A DNA stretch of 64,000 bases, taken from Sporolactobacillus kofuensis (GTDB lineage Bacteria > Bacillota > Bacilli > Bacillales > Sporolactobacillaceae). The notes under the pieces are model-generated. The model made no database searches. It was not told the DNA's origin and saw only the letters and a list, made by a program, of their open reading frames with translations. Positions 49,691-58,971 of this stretch are shown here, piece by piece. Both the position numbers and the translations under genes were made by a program. Each line of letters starts with the position of its first letter. Position 1 is the stretch's first letter. Where the stretch lies: positions 124,001 through 188,000 of the forward strand of contig NZ_JBHSTQ010000001.1 in NCBI RefSeq assembly GCF_042660205.1, read 5' to 3'.

Positions 49691-49863
49691 GTTTCGGCTC
49701 CCCCATTCTCTGAAGACAATACCATTTACCTTACACTTTACCGTTGCTGGTACACTTCTGCAGAATGGGAAAAGCCAAAAAAGCCCTGTTTAATCAATTA
49801 GTCGCTCATTATTTTCGACGATAAACCTGTATTTATGTCAATAAAGCGCAAAAATAGGGTAAT

Positions 49864-50889
49864 TTATTTTTTTCCAGTTTGAATGAAACGGTTATATTCA
49901 ATAACTGATTCAAGGAGCGTTTGTTGATAATGTGCGAAGTGGTCATCAGTATACCCAAACGACACTGTTTTTGCAGCCTCTCGAGCTAAAGAAAGATCGG
50001 TTAGAAAACGGTTCGTTTCCGGATCTTTTACCGAGGATCCCTTCTGTTTACAAATGGTATACCATTTTTCCATCGTTTTAATTGTACGTGATGACGGCGA
50101 CTTTTTGCCTAATTCTACTTGATCAGATAGGTCAAGCATTGTCATGATTAACTTGTTCCCATAATATGCCACCGTGGCACGTCGATCATCACCTTGAAAA
50201 AGTGAAGTTGGTTTGATTGCTATTTGTTTTTTGAAAACAGTCATGCCTAACTGTTTATTGTGCATTAGTAATGGTTCTGAGCCGGTTGCTGTCTTTGAAA
50301 TACCAACAAATATTGCCGTTCCTTCAGATGTAGGCATGACCGCAGCAGAACCTTGTTCCTTGAGTTTGGTGGCCATTTGGGTTGCTGTACTTCTCGATTC
50401 AAAGACGCCAGCCTGGATCATATAGACCGACAAGTTGAGATTACGGCGCTGAACGGTTTGCGCTTCTTCCGTTGTATTCACACTACTTTTACCAAGCCTA
50501 CTTCCCTTAATCATATTGTTTTGTTCACTAAGGATCATTAACATAGACAGTCCGATCACGAGTCCGACAACTATTGCAGCAGTTCCGGGTAACCAGAACA
50601 TACGAATCATCCGTAGAGGTCGCATGTGCTGATTCTGATTCGTTTTCCAACCCTTTTTCTTTTTGAAAAGGGTTGGTTTGTGGCGACTAAGCGGATCATG
50701 ATCCCTATCTGAAAAAGTTCGTGATTGCTCACTTTGCAACGTATGTTCATGAGAAGAAAAAGCGCCATGCCAATCCAAAGATGTATCCTTATCAGCAGCA
50801 GTTTCTGTTCTTGTCCACTCATCAAGGCTATGTTTTTCCCCATTTATCATGACCGTCACGTGGGGCTTCTGTTGTTTCTTTTCGGGCAC
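49864..50889 (-). CDS. spoIIB: SpoIIB-like sporulation protein with SPOR domain
   Basis: The 341-residue protein has a long polar cytoplasmic N-terminus (about 1-105), one membrane helix (GTAAIVVGLVIGLSMLMIL) and an outside part with an SPOR domain (LSVYMIQAGVFESRSTATQM). SpoIIB helps septal wall thinning and engulfment. The GTG start follows AAGGGGG. In Bacillus spoIIB lies just upstream of maf and radC; here maf is missing and radC follows after 173 bp. Confidence 0.8.
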   Translation of the reverse strand: MPEKKQQKPHVTVMINGEKHSLDEWTRTETAADKDTSLDWHGAFSSHEHTLQSEQSRTFSDRDHDPLSRHKPTLFKKKKGWKTNQNQHMRPLRMIRMFWLPGTAAIVVGLVIGLSMLMILSEQNNMIKGSRLGKSSVNTTEEAQTVQRRNLNLSVYMIQAGVFESRSTATQMATKLKEQGSAAVMPTSEGTAIFVGISKTATGSEPLLMHNKQLGMTVFKKQIAIKPTSLFQGDDRRATVAYYGNKLIMTMLDLSDQVELGKKSPSSRTIKTMEKWYTICKQKGSSVKDPETNRFLTDLSLAREAAKTVSFGYTDDHFAHYQQTLLESVIEYNRFIQTGKK

Positions 50890-50948
50890 ATTGATCCCCC
50901 TTCACAGTGAGACAAGCTTTTCTTTCAAAGATAGTAGCACAGAATATA

Positions 50949-50980
50949 TAAAAAAAGACAAGACATTTGTCGTCTTGTCT
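50949..50980 (-). terminator. Terminator of the GGDEF gene
   Basis: AGACAAGAC and GTCTTGTCT form a perfect 9-bp stem with a 7-nt loop, followed on the minus strand by TTTTTTATAT. It separates the GGDEF gene from spoIIB. Confidence 0.93.
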
Positions 50981-51054
50981 AAAACTTTTTTCGCTATTAT
51001 TCATGTTGTTCTTCTCATTTGCAATACTGAGAGTAAAATCAAAAGGTAAAACGA

Positions 51055-52758
51055 TCATACATAGCGAGCAACTCGATTTTTGCCTTTCTGCTTAGCACCT
51101 TTATACATCGCATGATCTGCATTGTAAATCAATTCCGAGGATTCTGTTGCATCAGCTGGTGCAGTTGAGGTACCTAAGCTAATCGTTACATAGATTTGGT
51201 CGTAACGATTGTCAGATTCATTGAAAATCATAAACGGTTCGGCAGCAACAGCGAGTCGAATCGTTTCCGCGACCGCAAAGCAGAGATTTCGATCAAGTCC
51301 CGGAAGAAGAACGGTAAATTCCTCCCCACCATATCTTGCGACAATACCTTTATGACCAACCGTTTTTCTTAAGCGGTTAGCAACGCCAATCAGAATGGCA
51401 TTACCGTTTTGATGTCCATAAGTATCATTGATTCTTTTAAAATTATCAATATCTAACATAATAATAGAAAAAGACTCTAATGCTGGATTATTGAATAACT
51501 TGCTTATTGCCTTCATTAAGTACCGATAATTAAATAGATCAGTAAGCGGACAACGCTCACTTTCTTTTTTCCGAATTTCAAAATTTTTGGCGTTTTCTAG
51601 GGCAATGGCCAGAAAGTCGCCAACAATTTCCATCCCTATTCTACTGGTCTTTGTATACGCTTTGTTGATGTGTGAGGCAAGTGTCATCACACCCAGAACT
51701 TGCCCGCGGTGCATCATCGGAACAGATAGGTATGATCTTGCTCGTCCATCAGAGAGCGCGTCTAGGAATGGGTACATCTCACCAGCATTTCCAGAACCAA
51801 TCACCGCTTTTGCTTGGCGATATACGCGCAGACTAATATCAGCTTCTTGTTGGAAGGGAACAAATGATTCTCCCTCGTCCTTACGAAACATTCGAATGAG
51901 TTTCGGTTTCTCGGGTTTGGTATACATAACAACATAGAGATAGTCAACAGGCAGTATGTCTGGCATTTTCTCAAAAAGCAAATCCAATACACGCTTGACA
52001 GAAAGTTCTTCTGTAAGCTGTTGACCAAGATGATTCACACTTTGAAGAAATTTAATTAATTCTTGGCTATTGTTAATGAGACGAACGATGACCGAGAGTG
52101 TAACCATAGGAACAGCAATAATCATCATTCCGAGCCAACCTTTGGTTCCATACATGAGATAAAAGGCAATACCAAGAGGCATCATCATTGCCGTCACAAC
52201 AATTTCCCATACAGCATCCTTATCAAATACTTTTGCTTTCACCGGGAGGCTAAGCAACCATCTCCTGATTAAGTCAAGGCATAGTGTATTCACGAGATAT
52301 GCTGAAAGATAAAAACCAATAATTGGAATTAAACTAAGATCAAGAACATTACCCGAAACGACACCTATTTCCCCGCCTAGCGCGTAATATGCACTGCCGG
52401 CGGAAAGGGAAACTAAGAGAAACATCACAGAGTTTAGCGGTAATCGATAGACATCGTTTTTTCCAATTCTCTGGGATAGTAGATAAACAAGGATGCCGAA
52501 TTGTGTCAGTAATGTCTCAACAAATAAACCGAAAATAAGGAATCCGGCAAGCCCTATTCCTTGAAGTGCAATAATATCTGTTCCTTTGACTTTAAAACTG
52601 AAAAGAGCGGTGAGCACAAATACTAAGCCTACAGTAATCAGAGAAGAAGGTGTTATATTTCGTGGAGGATCGGTTATATATAAAAGAGGCATAGTAACTA
52701 TGAATGAGAAAAACCAGATTGCACCGACCACTCGCTGCTTCACTTTGCTCAATCGCAC
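51055..52758 (-). CDS. Membrane diguanylate cyclase (GAF-GGDEF)
   Basis: Residues 1-225 hold about seven or eight membrane helices, residues about 240-370 a GAF-like sensor (LGQQLTEELSVKRVLDLLFE, YLSVPMMHRGQVLGVMTLAS), and residues about 395-560 a GGDEF domain with intact signature ARYGGEEFTVLLPG and the PLTDLFNYRYLM start. It should make cyclic di-GMP from GTP. The start is GTG 52758 or TTG 52752 after AAAGGGGG. It occupies the place of comC in the B. subtilis order. Its link to sporulation or septum genes is unknown. Confidence 0.88.
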   Translation of the reverse strand: MRLSKVKQRVVGAIWFFSFIVTMPLLYITDPPRNITPSSLITVGLVFVLTALFSFKVKGTDIIALQGIGLAGFLIFGLFVETLLTQFGILVYLLSQRIGKNDVYRLPLNSVMFLLVSLSAGSAYYALGGEIGVVSGNVLDLSLIPIIGFYLSAYLVNTLCLDLIRRWLLSLPVKAKVFDKDAVWEIVVTAMMMPLGIAFYLMYGTKGWLGMMIIAVPMVTLSVIVRLINNSQELIKFLQSVNHLGQQLTEELSVKRVLDLLFEKMPDILPVDYLYVVMYTKPEKPKLIRMFRKDEGESFVPFQQEADISLRVYRQAKAVIGSGNAGEMYPFLDALSDGRARSYLSVPMMHRGQVLGVMTLASHINKAYTKTSRIGMEIVGDFLAIALENAKNFEIRKKESERCPLTDLFNYRYLMKAISKLFNNPALESFSIIMLDIDNFKRINDTYGHQNGNAILIGVANRLRKTVGHKGIVARYGGEEFTVLLPGLDRNLCFAVAETIRLAVAAEPFMIFNESDNRYDQIYVTISLGTSTAPADATESSELIYNADHAMYKGAKQKGKNRVARYV

Positions 52759-52933
52759 TTCCCCCTTTATAATGACTTGTGCGATTTTCTTAGTTGAAAC
52801 TGTTCTAAGACTATTTTACTAAGTGTATTGTAGCAAAATAAGGACAAGATGAAAAGCTTTTTCAAAACCTTCTCAACTTTTTACAAAATATGCTGATGAA
52901 CACCGTCTTTTCTTTTTCTGAAAAATACATCTT

Positions 52934-54244
52934 TTACAAGCTTTGCAGATGTAATAGTTCATGTCGAACAACGGCAATAAAATAGAGTGAACCGCAAACA
53001 AGCAGCATCTCATCTTCATTGGTTTGTTGCATCAGCTGATGTAACGCAGATTTCCAGTTGGCCTGATTACTTTTTAATTTGTGCAGCGAAGCAGCATAGA
53101 GAAGGTCGCTGCTTGCAGCACGAGGATAATCAAATGTTGTCAGGGTTACGTCATGAACTACTGTCTCAATCAATCGGATCATTTTCACATACTCTTTATC
53201 TTGCAAAGCGGCATAGAGCAAATGAATTTTTTTGCCGGAATAGTACCTTTTTACCGTATTCACAAGTGCCTCAGTTCCCTGGACATTATGTGCACCATCA
53301 ATGATTACAAGTGGTTTTTTTAACATCCGTTCAAATCGTCCCGGCCATGCTGCATGCTCAAGCCCGGTCTGTATTGCTTGATCATCAACCTCAATTCCGC
53401 AGTAATTTTTAAGATATCCGACAGCCATTAGTGCTGCAGCCGCATTTTTCAGTTGATGTTCGCCTTTCATATGAATGGTAAGATCAGATCGAGTAAAAAT
53501 CGTCGATTCAAAATCAAAATGTTCCCCCTGTTCGTCATGACCATGTGCATGTACCTGAAATTCCTGTCCAAGGACAAACAGTTTTGCTTTCTTTTCCTCC
53601 GCTTTCCCACGGATCACCTGAAGTGCATCGGGATGTTCTGCAGAAGTGACAATGCCAACACCTTCTTTAATAATCCCTGCCTTCTCGAAGGCAATTTCTG
53701 AAATGGTGTTGCCAAGTAATTTCATATGATCCATAGCAACATTTGTAATCACGGAAACAAGCGGATGAATCACATTCGTCGAATCCAATCGCCCACCAAG
53801 ACCTACTTCATAAATAACAAGATCACACGGATTAAGCTGACCGAAATAGACAAAGCTGATCATGGTCACCACTTCAAATTCCGTTGGAGTACCCAGATCA
53901 GTTTCTTGATCAACTGCAAGCGTCAATGGGTAAACACTATTAGCCGCTCTCACAAGATCATCGTTACTGATCGGCGTTCCATTTACCATCATTCGTTCAT
54001 TAAAGGTTGTAATGTAAGGAGATATATAGGTACCAACCTTGAAACCGGCTGCCTCAAAAATATGCCAAAGATAGCATACCGTCGAACCTTTACCGTTGGT
54101 TCCTCCAACATGGATGGTGCGCATCGTTTTTTCCGGATTTCCAAGCTTTGTCAGCATCCATTCCATCCTTTTTGTTCCGGGTTTGATCCCATGGGGAATT
54201 AAACCGTGTATCCATTGTAGTGTTTCATCAATTGTTTCAAACAT
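52934..54244 (-). CDS. folC: FolC, folylpolyglutamate/dihydrofolate synthase
   Basis: FolC adds glutamate to folates (and to dihydropteroate). The 436-residue sequence shows the P-loop TIHVGGTNGKGSTVCYL, the KVGTYISPYITTFNERM loop, and PWPGRFERMLKKPLVIIDGA with the domain-joining region AHNVQGTEAL. It follows valS, as in Bacillus. The gap 52759-52933 holds only the GGDEF gene's ribosome-binding site region. Confidence 0.95.
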   Translation of the reverse strand: MFETIDETLQWIHGLIPHGIKPGTKRMEWMLTKLGNPEKTMRTIHVGGTNGKGSTVCYLWHIFEAAGFKVGTYISPYITTFNERMMVNGTPISNDDLVRAANSVYPLTLAVDQETDLGTPTEFEVVTMISFVYFGQLNPCDLVIYEVGLGGRLDSTNVIHPLVSVITNVAMDHMKLLGNTISEIAFEKAGIIKEGVGIVTSAEHPDALQVIRGKAEEKKAKLFVLGQEFQVHAHGHDEQGEHFDFESTIFTRSDLTIHMKGEHQLKNAAAALMAVGYLKNYCGIEVDDQAIQTGLEHAAWPGRFERMLKKPLVIIDGAHNVQGTEALVNTVKRYYSGKKIHLLYAALQDKEYVKMIRLIETVVHDVTLTTFDYPRAASSDLLYAASLHKLKSNQANWKSALHQLMQQTNEDEMLLVCGSLYFIAVVRHELLHLQSL

Positions 54245-54397
54245 GATTAGCCCTCCAGTTAACTAAATGATTTATCGTGATGTCACTATGCGCAGAGATC
54301 GAACTGATCTGAACTTATCAAAAATTACACAATTCTTTCTAATTATTAGGAACAACTGAGCGATGTCCCGCATCTTCACTGCTTTTCTTATCTTTGT

Positions 54398-54434
54398 AAA
54401 AAAACGGTGGCGGGCAGTCAGCTCCCACCACCGT
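54398..54434 (-). terminator. Strong intrinsic terminator downstream of valS
   Basis: The arms ACGGTGGCGGG and CCCACCACCGT pair with one mismatch around a 9-nt loop; on the minus strand the stem is followed by seven T. It lies between valS and folC, so folC probably has its own promoter or relies on read-through. Confidence 0.92.
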
Positions 54435-54465
54435 CATCAGTGATTGAATGGTCCATTCTTATTTT

Positions 54466-54507
54466 ACACGATGATCAAGTAGAAATAATACTTAGTGATC
54501 ATCGTGT
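54466..54507. repeat. Perfect 12-bp inverted repeat between valS and folC
   Basis: ACACGATGATCA and TGATCATCGTGT flank 18 nt, within which AGTA and TACT could extend the stem. There is no T-run. It may be an RNA-processing or regulatory hairpin; no binding protein is known. The rest of 54245-54631 holds only the terminator and no gene. Confidence 0.6.
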
Positions 54508-54631
54508 CCATAATCTGTTTATATAAAGATCTTTAACGGAAGTCATCCATTTTCTCTAATCACCGTATTCGTTATTTTGTCAAGTGGATGTCTCCGTAAG
54601 CATTCATGACTATTCAATTCTCTATCTACAG

Positions 54632-57265
54632 TTATGCCTTAAGTTCAGCAATTCTTGCCTGAAGTTTATCACGTTTTTGCATATAGTCTGCTTGTTTTTC
54701 TCGCTCTTTGTTCACTACTTGTTCTGGTGCTTTATCAACGAACCTTGGATTACTTAACTTCTTTTCCACGCGTTCTACTTCAGCGTTCATTTTCTCCAGT
54801 TCTTTCATGAGCCGACTAATTTCATCCTCAATGTTGATCAATCCAGAGAGTGGCAAATAAATATCCGCACCGGAAATGACCGCAGAAACAGCTTTATCAG
54901 GTGCTTGAATAGCCGTGCTGATCAGCAAACGCTCAGGATTGCAGAAGCGTTCAATATAGTCTTTGTTTGCTTCGAAAATAGCTGTTTCACGATCGGATAC
55001 CGTTTTGATCAGCATATCCACTGGTTTCTTTGGTGCAACATTCATTTCTGCACGAATATTACGTACAGAGCGGATCACATTTTGAAGAGCGCGCATGTCA
55101 TTTTCAGCATCCGCATCGTTCCATTCGGGATGAACCGTCGGCCATTGGCTATGCATGATCGTTGCCCCTTCATGAGGGATATGCTGCCAGATTTCTTCAG
55201 TTACAAAAGGCATAATCGGATGAAGCAATTTTAAAATTTTGTCCAGTACATAAGTAAGTACGGATTTGGTTGTCTTTTTTGCAGCATCATTTTCACCATA
55301 AAGCGGTAATTTCGCCATTTCAATGTACCAATCACAGAAATCATCCCAGATGAATTGATACAGGTAATGGCCGGCTTCACCGAAATCGTAGCTTTCGTAA
55401 AGTGCCGTCACCTTTTCAATCGTTGCATTCAAACGTGTCATGATCCAACGATCTGCAACCGAAAGTTCACCAGAAAGATCCATATCTTCGAGTGTGAATC
55501 CTTCAAAATTCATAATGACAAAACGTGAAGCATTCCAGATTTTATTGGCAAAGTTCCAATTGGCTTCCACTTTTGACCATTGGAACGTGAGATCTTGACC
55601 TGGGGTTGTCCCTGTTGCCAATGTATAGCGAAGCGCATCTGCGCCGTATTTTGCAATGACATCCATTGGATCAATGCCATTTCCAAGCGACTTACTCATC
55701 TTCCGTCCTTGCTCATCACGTACGAGACCGTGAATCAGCACATCTCTAAATGGGCTCTTGCCGGTAAATTCTGTGGACTGGAACATCATACGTGCAACCC
55801 AGAAGAAGATAATATCATAACCGGTGACCAGAGCGTTGGTTGGAAAATAATGTTTGAAATCAGCAGCTTCTTCATCCGGCCAGCCCATTGTTGAAAAAGG
55901 CCAGAGTGCAGAACTGAACCAAGTATCCAAGACATCTTCATCCTGTTTCCAGTTCTCAATATCGTTTGGCGCTTCCATTCCTACATAAACTTCACCGGTT
56001 TGTTTGTTATACCAAGCCGGGATACGGTGACCCCACCATAGCTGCCTTGAGATGCACCAATCACGAATATTTTCCATCCAATGCTTATAAGTCCCTTCAA
56101 AACGTTCGGGAACAAAATTTACTTTGTCCTTACTTTTTTGCATGTCGAGTGATGCATCGGCGAGTGGCTGCATTTTTACAAACCATTGCGTCGACAAAAT
56201 GGGTTCGACAACGACACCGGTTCGTTCTGAGTGACCAACCGTATGCGTATGTTCTTCAACATATGCGAGCGCACCAGCTGTTTCAAGATCTTTCACAATT
56301 TGCTTACGGCATTCGTCACGATCCATTCCTTGATATGTACCCGCATTCTCGTTCATTTTACCGGCTTCATCAATGACAAGAATACGCGGTAAATGATGGC
56401 GATTGCCTACTTCAAAGTCATTTGGATCATGCGCAGGAGTAATCTTCACAGCGCCGGTTCCAAAAGATTGGTCAACGTAACTGTCGGCAACAATTGGAAT
56501 CTCCCGTCCCACAATCGGTACTATGGCTGTTTTGCCCACAATATCTTTATAACGTTCATCATCAGGATGAACCGCAATGGCGGTATCTCCAAGCATAGTT
56601 TCAGGACGCGTCGTCGCAATCTGAATCGAACCTGTTCCATCGGATAGCGGATAATTCACATGCCAGAGAAAGCCAGGAACCTCTTTATAAATAACTTCAA
56701 TATCGGACAACGCCGTCCGTGCTGCCGGATCCCAGTTAATGATGTATGCGCCACGGTAGATCAACCCCTTTTCATAGAGCTGAACGAACACTTTGCGAAC
56801 CGCCTTTGACAAGCCTTCATCCAGTGTGAATCGCTCTCTTGAATAGTCCAAGGATAAGCCAAGCTTTGCCCATTGTTTTCGAATAAAAGTGGAATATTCT
56901 TTTTTCCATTCCCAAGCTACTTCAAGGAATTTCTCACGGCCAAGATCATAACGTGACTTTCCCTCTGCACGCAGTTTCGCATCAACCTTTGCTTGTGTCG
57001 CAATACCCGCATGATCCATGCCGGGAAGATACAGCGCATCATAGCCTTGCATCCGTTTGAACCGGATGAGCAAATCCTGCATCGTTGTATCCCAGGCATG
57101 TCCGAGATGAAGTTTACCTGTTACGTTTGGTGGCGGAATAACGATCGAATACGGTTTCTTCTCCGGATCGCCTTCTGCTTTAAAATAATCGTTTTCCAGC
57201 CAAGTCTTATACCATTTTTCTTCAGTCTGGCTGGGATCATATTTGGTTGCTAATTCTTTATCCAT
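54632..57265 (-). CDS. valS: Valyl-tRNA synthetase
   Basis: The 877-residue class I enzyme charges tRNA-Val. HIGH appears as GKLHLGHAWD (about residue 50) and KMSKS as GRKMSKSLGNGIDP (about 525). The editing CP1 domain lies between them (TTRPETMLGDTAIAVHPDD), and the C-terminal coiled coil is present (EISRLMKELEKMNAEVERVE). A T-box riboswitch lies upstream. Confidence 0.97.
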   Translation of the reverse strand: MDKELATKYDPSQTEEKWYKTWLENDYFKAEGDPEKKPYSIVIPPPNVTGKLHLGHAWDTTMQDLLIRFKRMQGYDALYLPGMDHAGIATQAKVDAKLRAEGKSRYDLGREKFLEVAWEWKKEYSTFIRKQWAKLGLSLDYSRERFTLDEGLSKAVRKVFVQLYEKGLIYRGAYIINWDPAARTALSDIEVIYKEVPGFLWHVNYPLSDGTGSIQIATTRPETMLGDTAIAVHPDDERYKDIVGKTAIVPIVGREIPIVADSYVDQSFGTGAVKITPAHDPNDFEVGNRHHLPRILVIDEAGKMNENAGTYQGMDRDECRKQIVKDLETAGALAYVEEHTHTVGHSERTGVVVEPILSTQWFVKMQPLADASLDMQKSKDKVNFVPERFEGTYKHWMENIRDWCISRQLWWGHRIPAWYNKQTGEVYVGMEAPNDIENWKQDEDVLDTWFSSALWPFSTMGWPDEEAADFKHYFPTNALVTGYDIIFFWVARMMFQSTEFTGKSPFRDVLIHGLVRDEQGRKMSKSLGNGIDPMDVIAKYGADALRYTLATGTTPGQDLTFQWSKVEANWNFANKIWNASRFVIMNFEGFTLEDMDLSGELSVADRWIMTRLNATIEKVTALYESYDFGEAGHYLYQFIWDDFCDWYIEMAKLPLYGENDAAKKTTKSVLTYVLDKILKLLHPIMPFVTEEIWQHIPHEGATIMHSQWPTVHPEWNDADAENDMRALQNVIRSVRNIRAEMNVAPKKPVDMLIKTVSDRETAIFEANKDYIERFCNPERLLISTAIQAPDKAVSAVISGADIYLPLSGLINIEDEISRLMKELEKMNAEVERVEKKLSNPRFVDKAPEQVVNKEREKQADYMQKRDKLQARIAELKA

Positions 57266-57321
57266 CCTGAACCGCTCCTTAATGAAACTTATACTGTATG
57301 CTCATCGTGTCAGTGAACGTC

Positions 57322-57595
57322 AAAAAGAGCTTTCTCCATCGCAAGGACGAAGAAAGCTCCGTGGTACCACCTATAATTTACGTGCATGAAACACGCCTCA
57401 TTCATTCGATAACGGAAACTCCGGTCATTCCTACTAGACGACAAGTGTTGTTCAGAAAGACTGCTCAAGGGTTACTTCGATATCGTGGGCTAAAGAAGCT
57501 TTTCAGCGTATCGGCTTCTCTCTCTGTTAGCTGAAAGATATGTACTACTCCCTGTCTCAGCATGTTCACTTTGGCACATGAGCTCATGTGTTTTG
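57322..57595 (-). promoter_or_regulatory. T-box riboswitch (valS leader)
   Basis: On the minus strand the T-box AGGTGGTACCACGG lies at 57359-57372. It is followed by a terminator with AGCTTTC/GAAAGCT arms and five T (57322-57360). Upstream are stem I features, including GCTGAAAAG and an AGTAGTA motif. GAAGTAACC at 57470-57478 offers GUA (57473-57475) as the valine specifier codon. Uncharged tRNA-Val should bind and allow transcription of valS. Confidence 0.88.
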
Positions 57596-57600
57596 TACTC

Positions 57601-57630
57601 ATTATATAAACTTTCTACTGCTCTCGTCAA
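57601..57630 (-). promoter_or_regulatory. valS promoter
   Basis: On the minus strand TTGACG (57625-57630) and TATAAT (57601-57606) are separated by 18 bp, close to the vegetative sigma consensus, right before the T-box leader. Confidence 0.78.
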
Positions 57631-57733
57631 TGTTGACTCGAATTTTTTTTATAATCGGCTTTGCACAAGCATCATACAGTGTACATAAACTACAAATAGC
57701 CAAGTTAAATGCTATCCAGAGAGGTGCTTCCCT

Positions 57734-57916
57734 ATGTTTAAGAACAATCGTTTTCAACCGTTCTTTAAAAAATGTCGTGAAGGTTTGAGTATTATTGTAC
57801 TTCCACTCGCTATTTTTCAATTACTCCGTACTATTTTTTTGCCAACAACCATGGATGTACTGCTCTGCGCCCTACTCTTCTTTATCTATGTCGGTTTTTT
57901 AAAAAAATGGCTCTAG
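57734..57916 (+). CDS. Small membrane protein (60 residues)
   Basis: This is a rare plus-strand host gene. GAGAGGTG lies 7 nt before the ATG. The basic N-terminus (MFKNNRFQPFFKKCREG) is followed by two hydrophobic segments (LSIIVLPLAIFQLL and MDVLLCALLFFIYVGFL). It is divergent from valS and convergent with ysxE. TTGCAC and CATAAA, 17 bp apart at about 57659-57687, may be its promoter. Unknown function. Confidence 0.6.
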   Translation: MFKNNRFQPFFKKCREGLSIIVLPLAIFQLLRTIFLPTTMDVLLCALLFFIYVGFLKKWL

Positions 57917-57926
57917 TAGGCGTGCA

Positions 57927-58970
57927 CTACGCGTCTTCATTTTTCATTTTTTTATCTACTTCAGCTTGAATCGTTTCCTTTTTCTTGCGCTCTTCATCTA
58001 TTTCCAACTTAATTGTTGTAAACATTTCTTGATGGACACGGCACAGCTTCGTCCATCTGCTCACAAACCATTGCTCACTCCTCTGGTCTGTTTGCATGTA
58101 GCGTTGAAGCAACTCTGCATGTGCACTCGGAAATAATAGAAAATGAAGTAGAAATTCATGCTCTTCATCTGACATGGGACAAGCAGCCTCATAGGATCGA
58201 AAAAAACCTTTCCAGTCCGTTTTCTTCGTTCCAAGTGTTACACTTGATTGTTCAAAAAGAGTGGCGATTTCAACCACAAAAAAGCCGTACTCACTATTCT
58301 CAAAATTAGTGAGGGCGCTTCTTTCTTCTTGTATAAGTAAATGCAACGGACTCAGCCTTCCATGACATAGAGCGCGCCGCATAAGCTTGCCTTTTCCTTC
58401 GTCGTCGTGATCACGAGAAAAAAAATCTCGAGCACGCTGCATATTGACAAGATAAATCGCAGCAGATTTAAATACCATCTGCTCGAAAGGGGACGGATAG
58501 ACATGGTGCTCTGCTTGATACAGGAATTGCTCCCAGACCATTTGCCTTTGATTGATCACCCGTACCATGTCCTGATAGAGCGTCATACACTCTGTTTCTT
58601 TTTCAAGCGTCTGTCGATGTAATTGACCCGCTTTAATAAAGAGATGACGATAGCGTTCGAGCAAGTCGGATGCATCAACCGTCTCACGAAACCAGGGCAT
58701 TAAATAATAGCAGAGTTCATCCGTGCGGATAATGAGGTCGCCATATTTTGATGAAAGTGGGCAAACGGCATCAATCGTCATTTGTCGTGCCAGAGAATAG
58801 ACCGTTTGTAACTTACGGATTTGCTGATCATTCAGCGCTTTCCTCTTAAGTGCAAATGTTCCTGAATACGTTTCAATCTTAATTAGATTTCCTTGATCGT
58901 CGAAATGATGGGGGTATAGGTCATATTGATAAAGTATTCGATTGATCTGATTACTCACTGTTGGCCCCAA
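57927..58970 (-). CDS. ysxE: YsxE, CotS-family spore coat kinase-like protein
   Basis: YsxE belongs to the CotS/CotI family (kinase fold), needed for later coat layers around SpoVID in Bacillus. It shows the N-lobe GNLIKIETYSGTFALKRK and the catalytic-loop area LCHGRLSPLHLLI, where the usual HGDxxxxN is changed. The best start is a TTG at 58970 with GGAGGT 7 nt upstream, one base after the previous stop, giving 347 residues, near the known size. The C-terminus is rich in Lys and Glu. Confidence 0.82.
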   Translation of the reverse strand: MGPTVSNQINRILYQYDLYPHHFDDQGNLIKIETYSGTFALKRKALNDQQIRKLQTVYSLARQMTIDAVCPLSSKYGDLIIRTDELCYYLMPWFRETVDASDLLERYRHLFIKAGQLHRQTLEKETECMTLYQDMVRVINQRQMVWEQFLYQAEHHVYPSPFEQMVFKSAAIYLVNMQRARDFFSRDHDDEGKGKLMRRALCHGRLSPLHLLIQEERSALTNFENSEYGFFVVEIATLFEQSSVTLGTKKTDWKGFFRSYEAACPMSDEEHEFLLHFLLFPSAHAELLQRYMQTDQRSEQWFVSRWTKLCRVHQEMFTTIKLEIDEERKKKETIQAEVDKKMKNEDA

Positions 58971-58971
58971 A

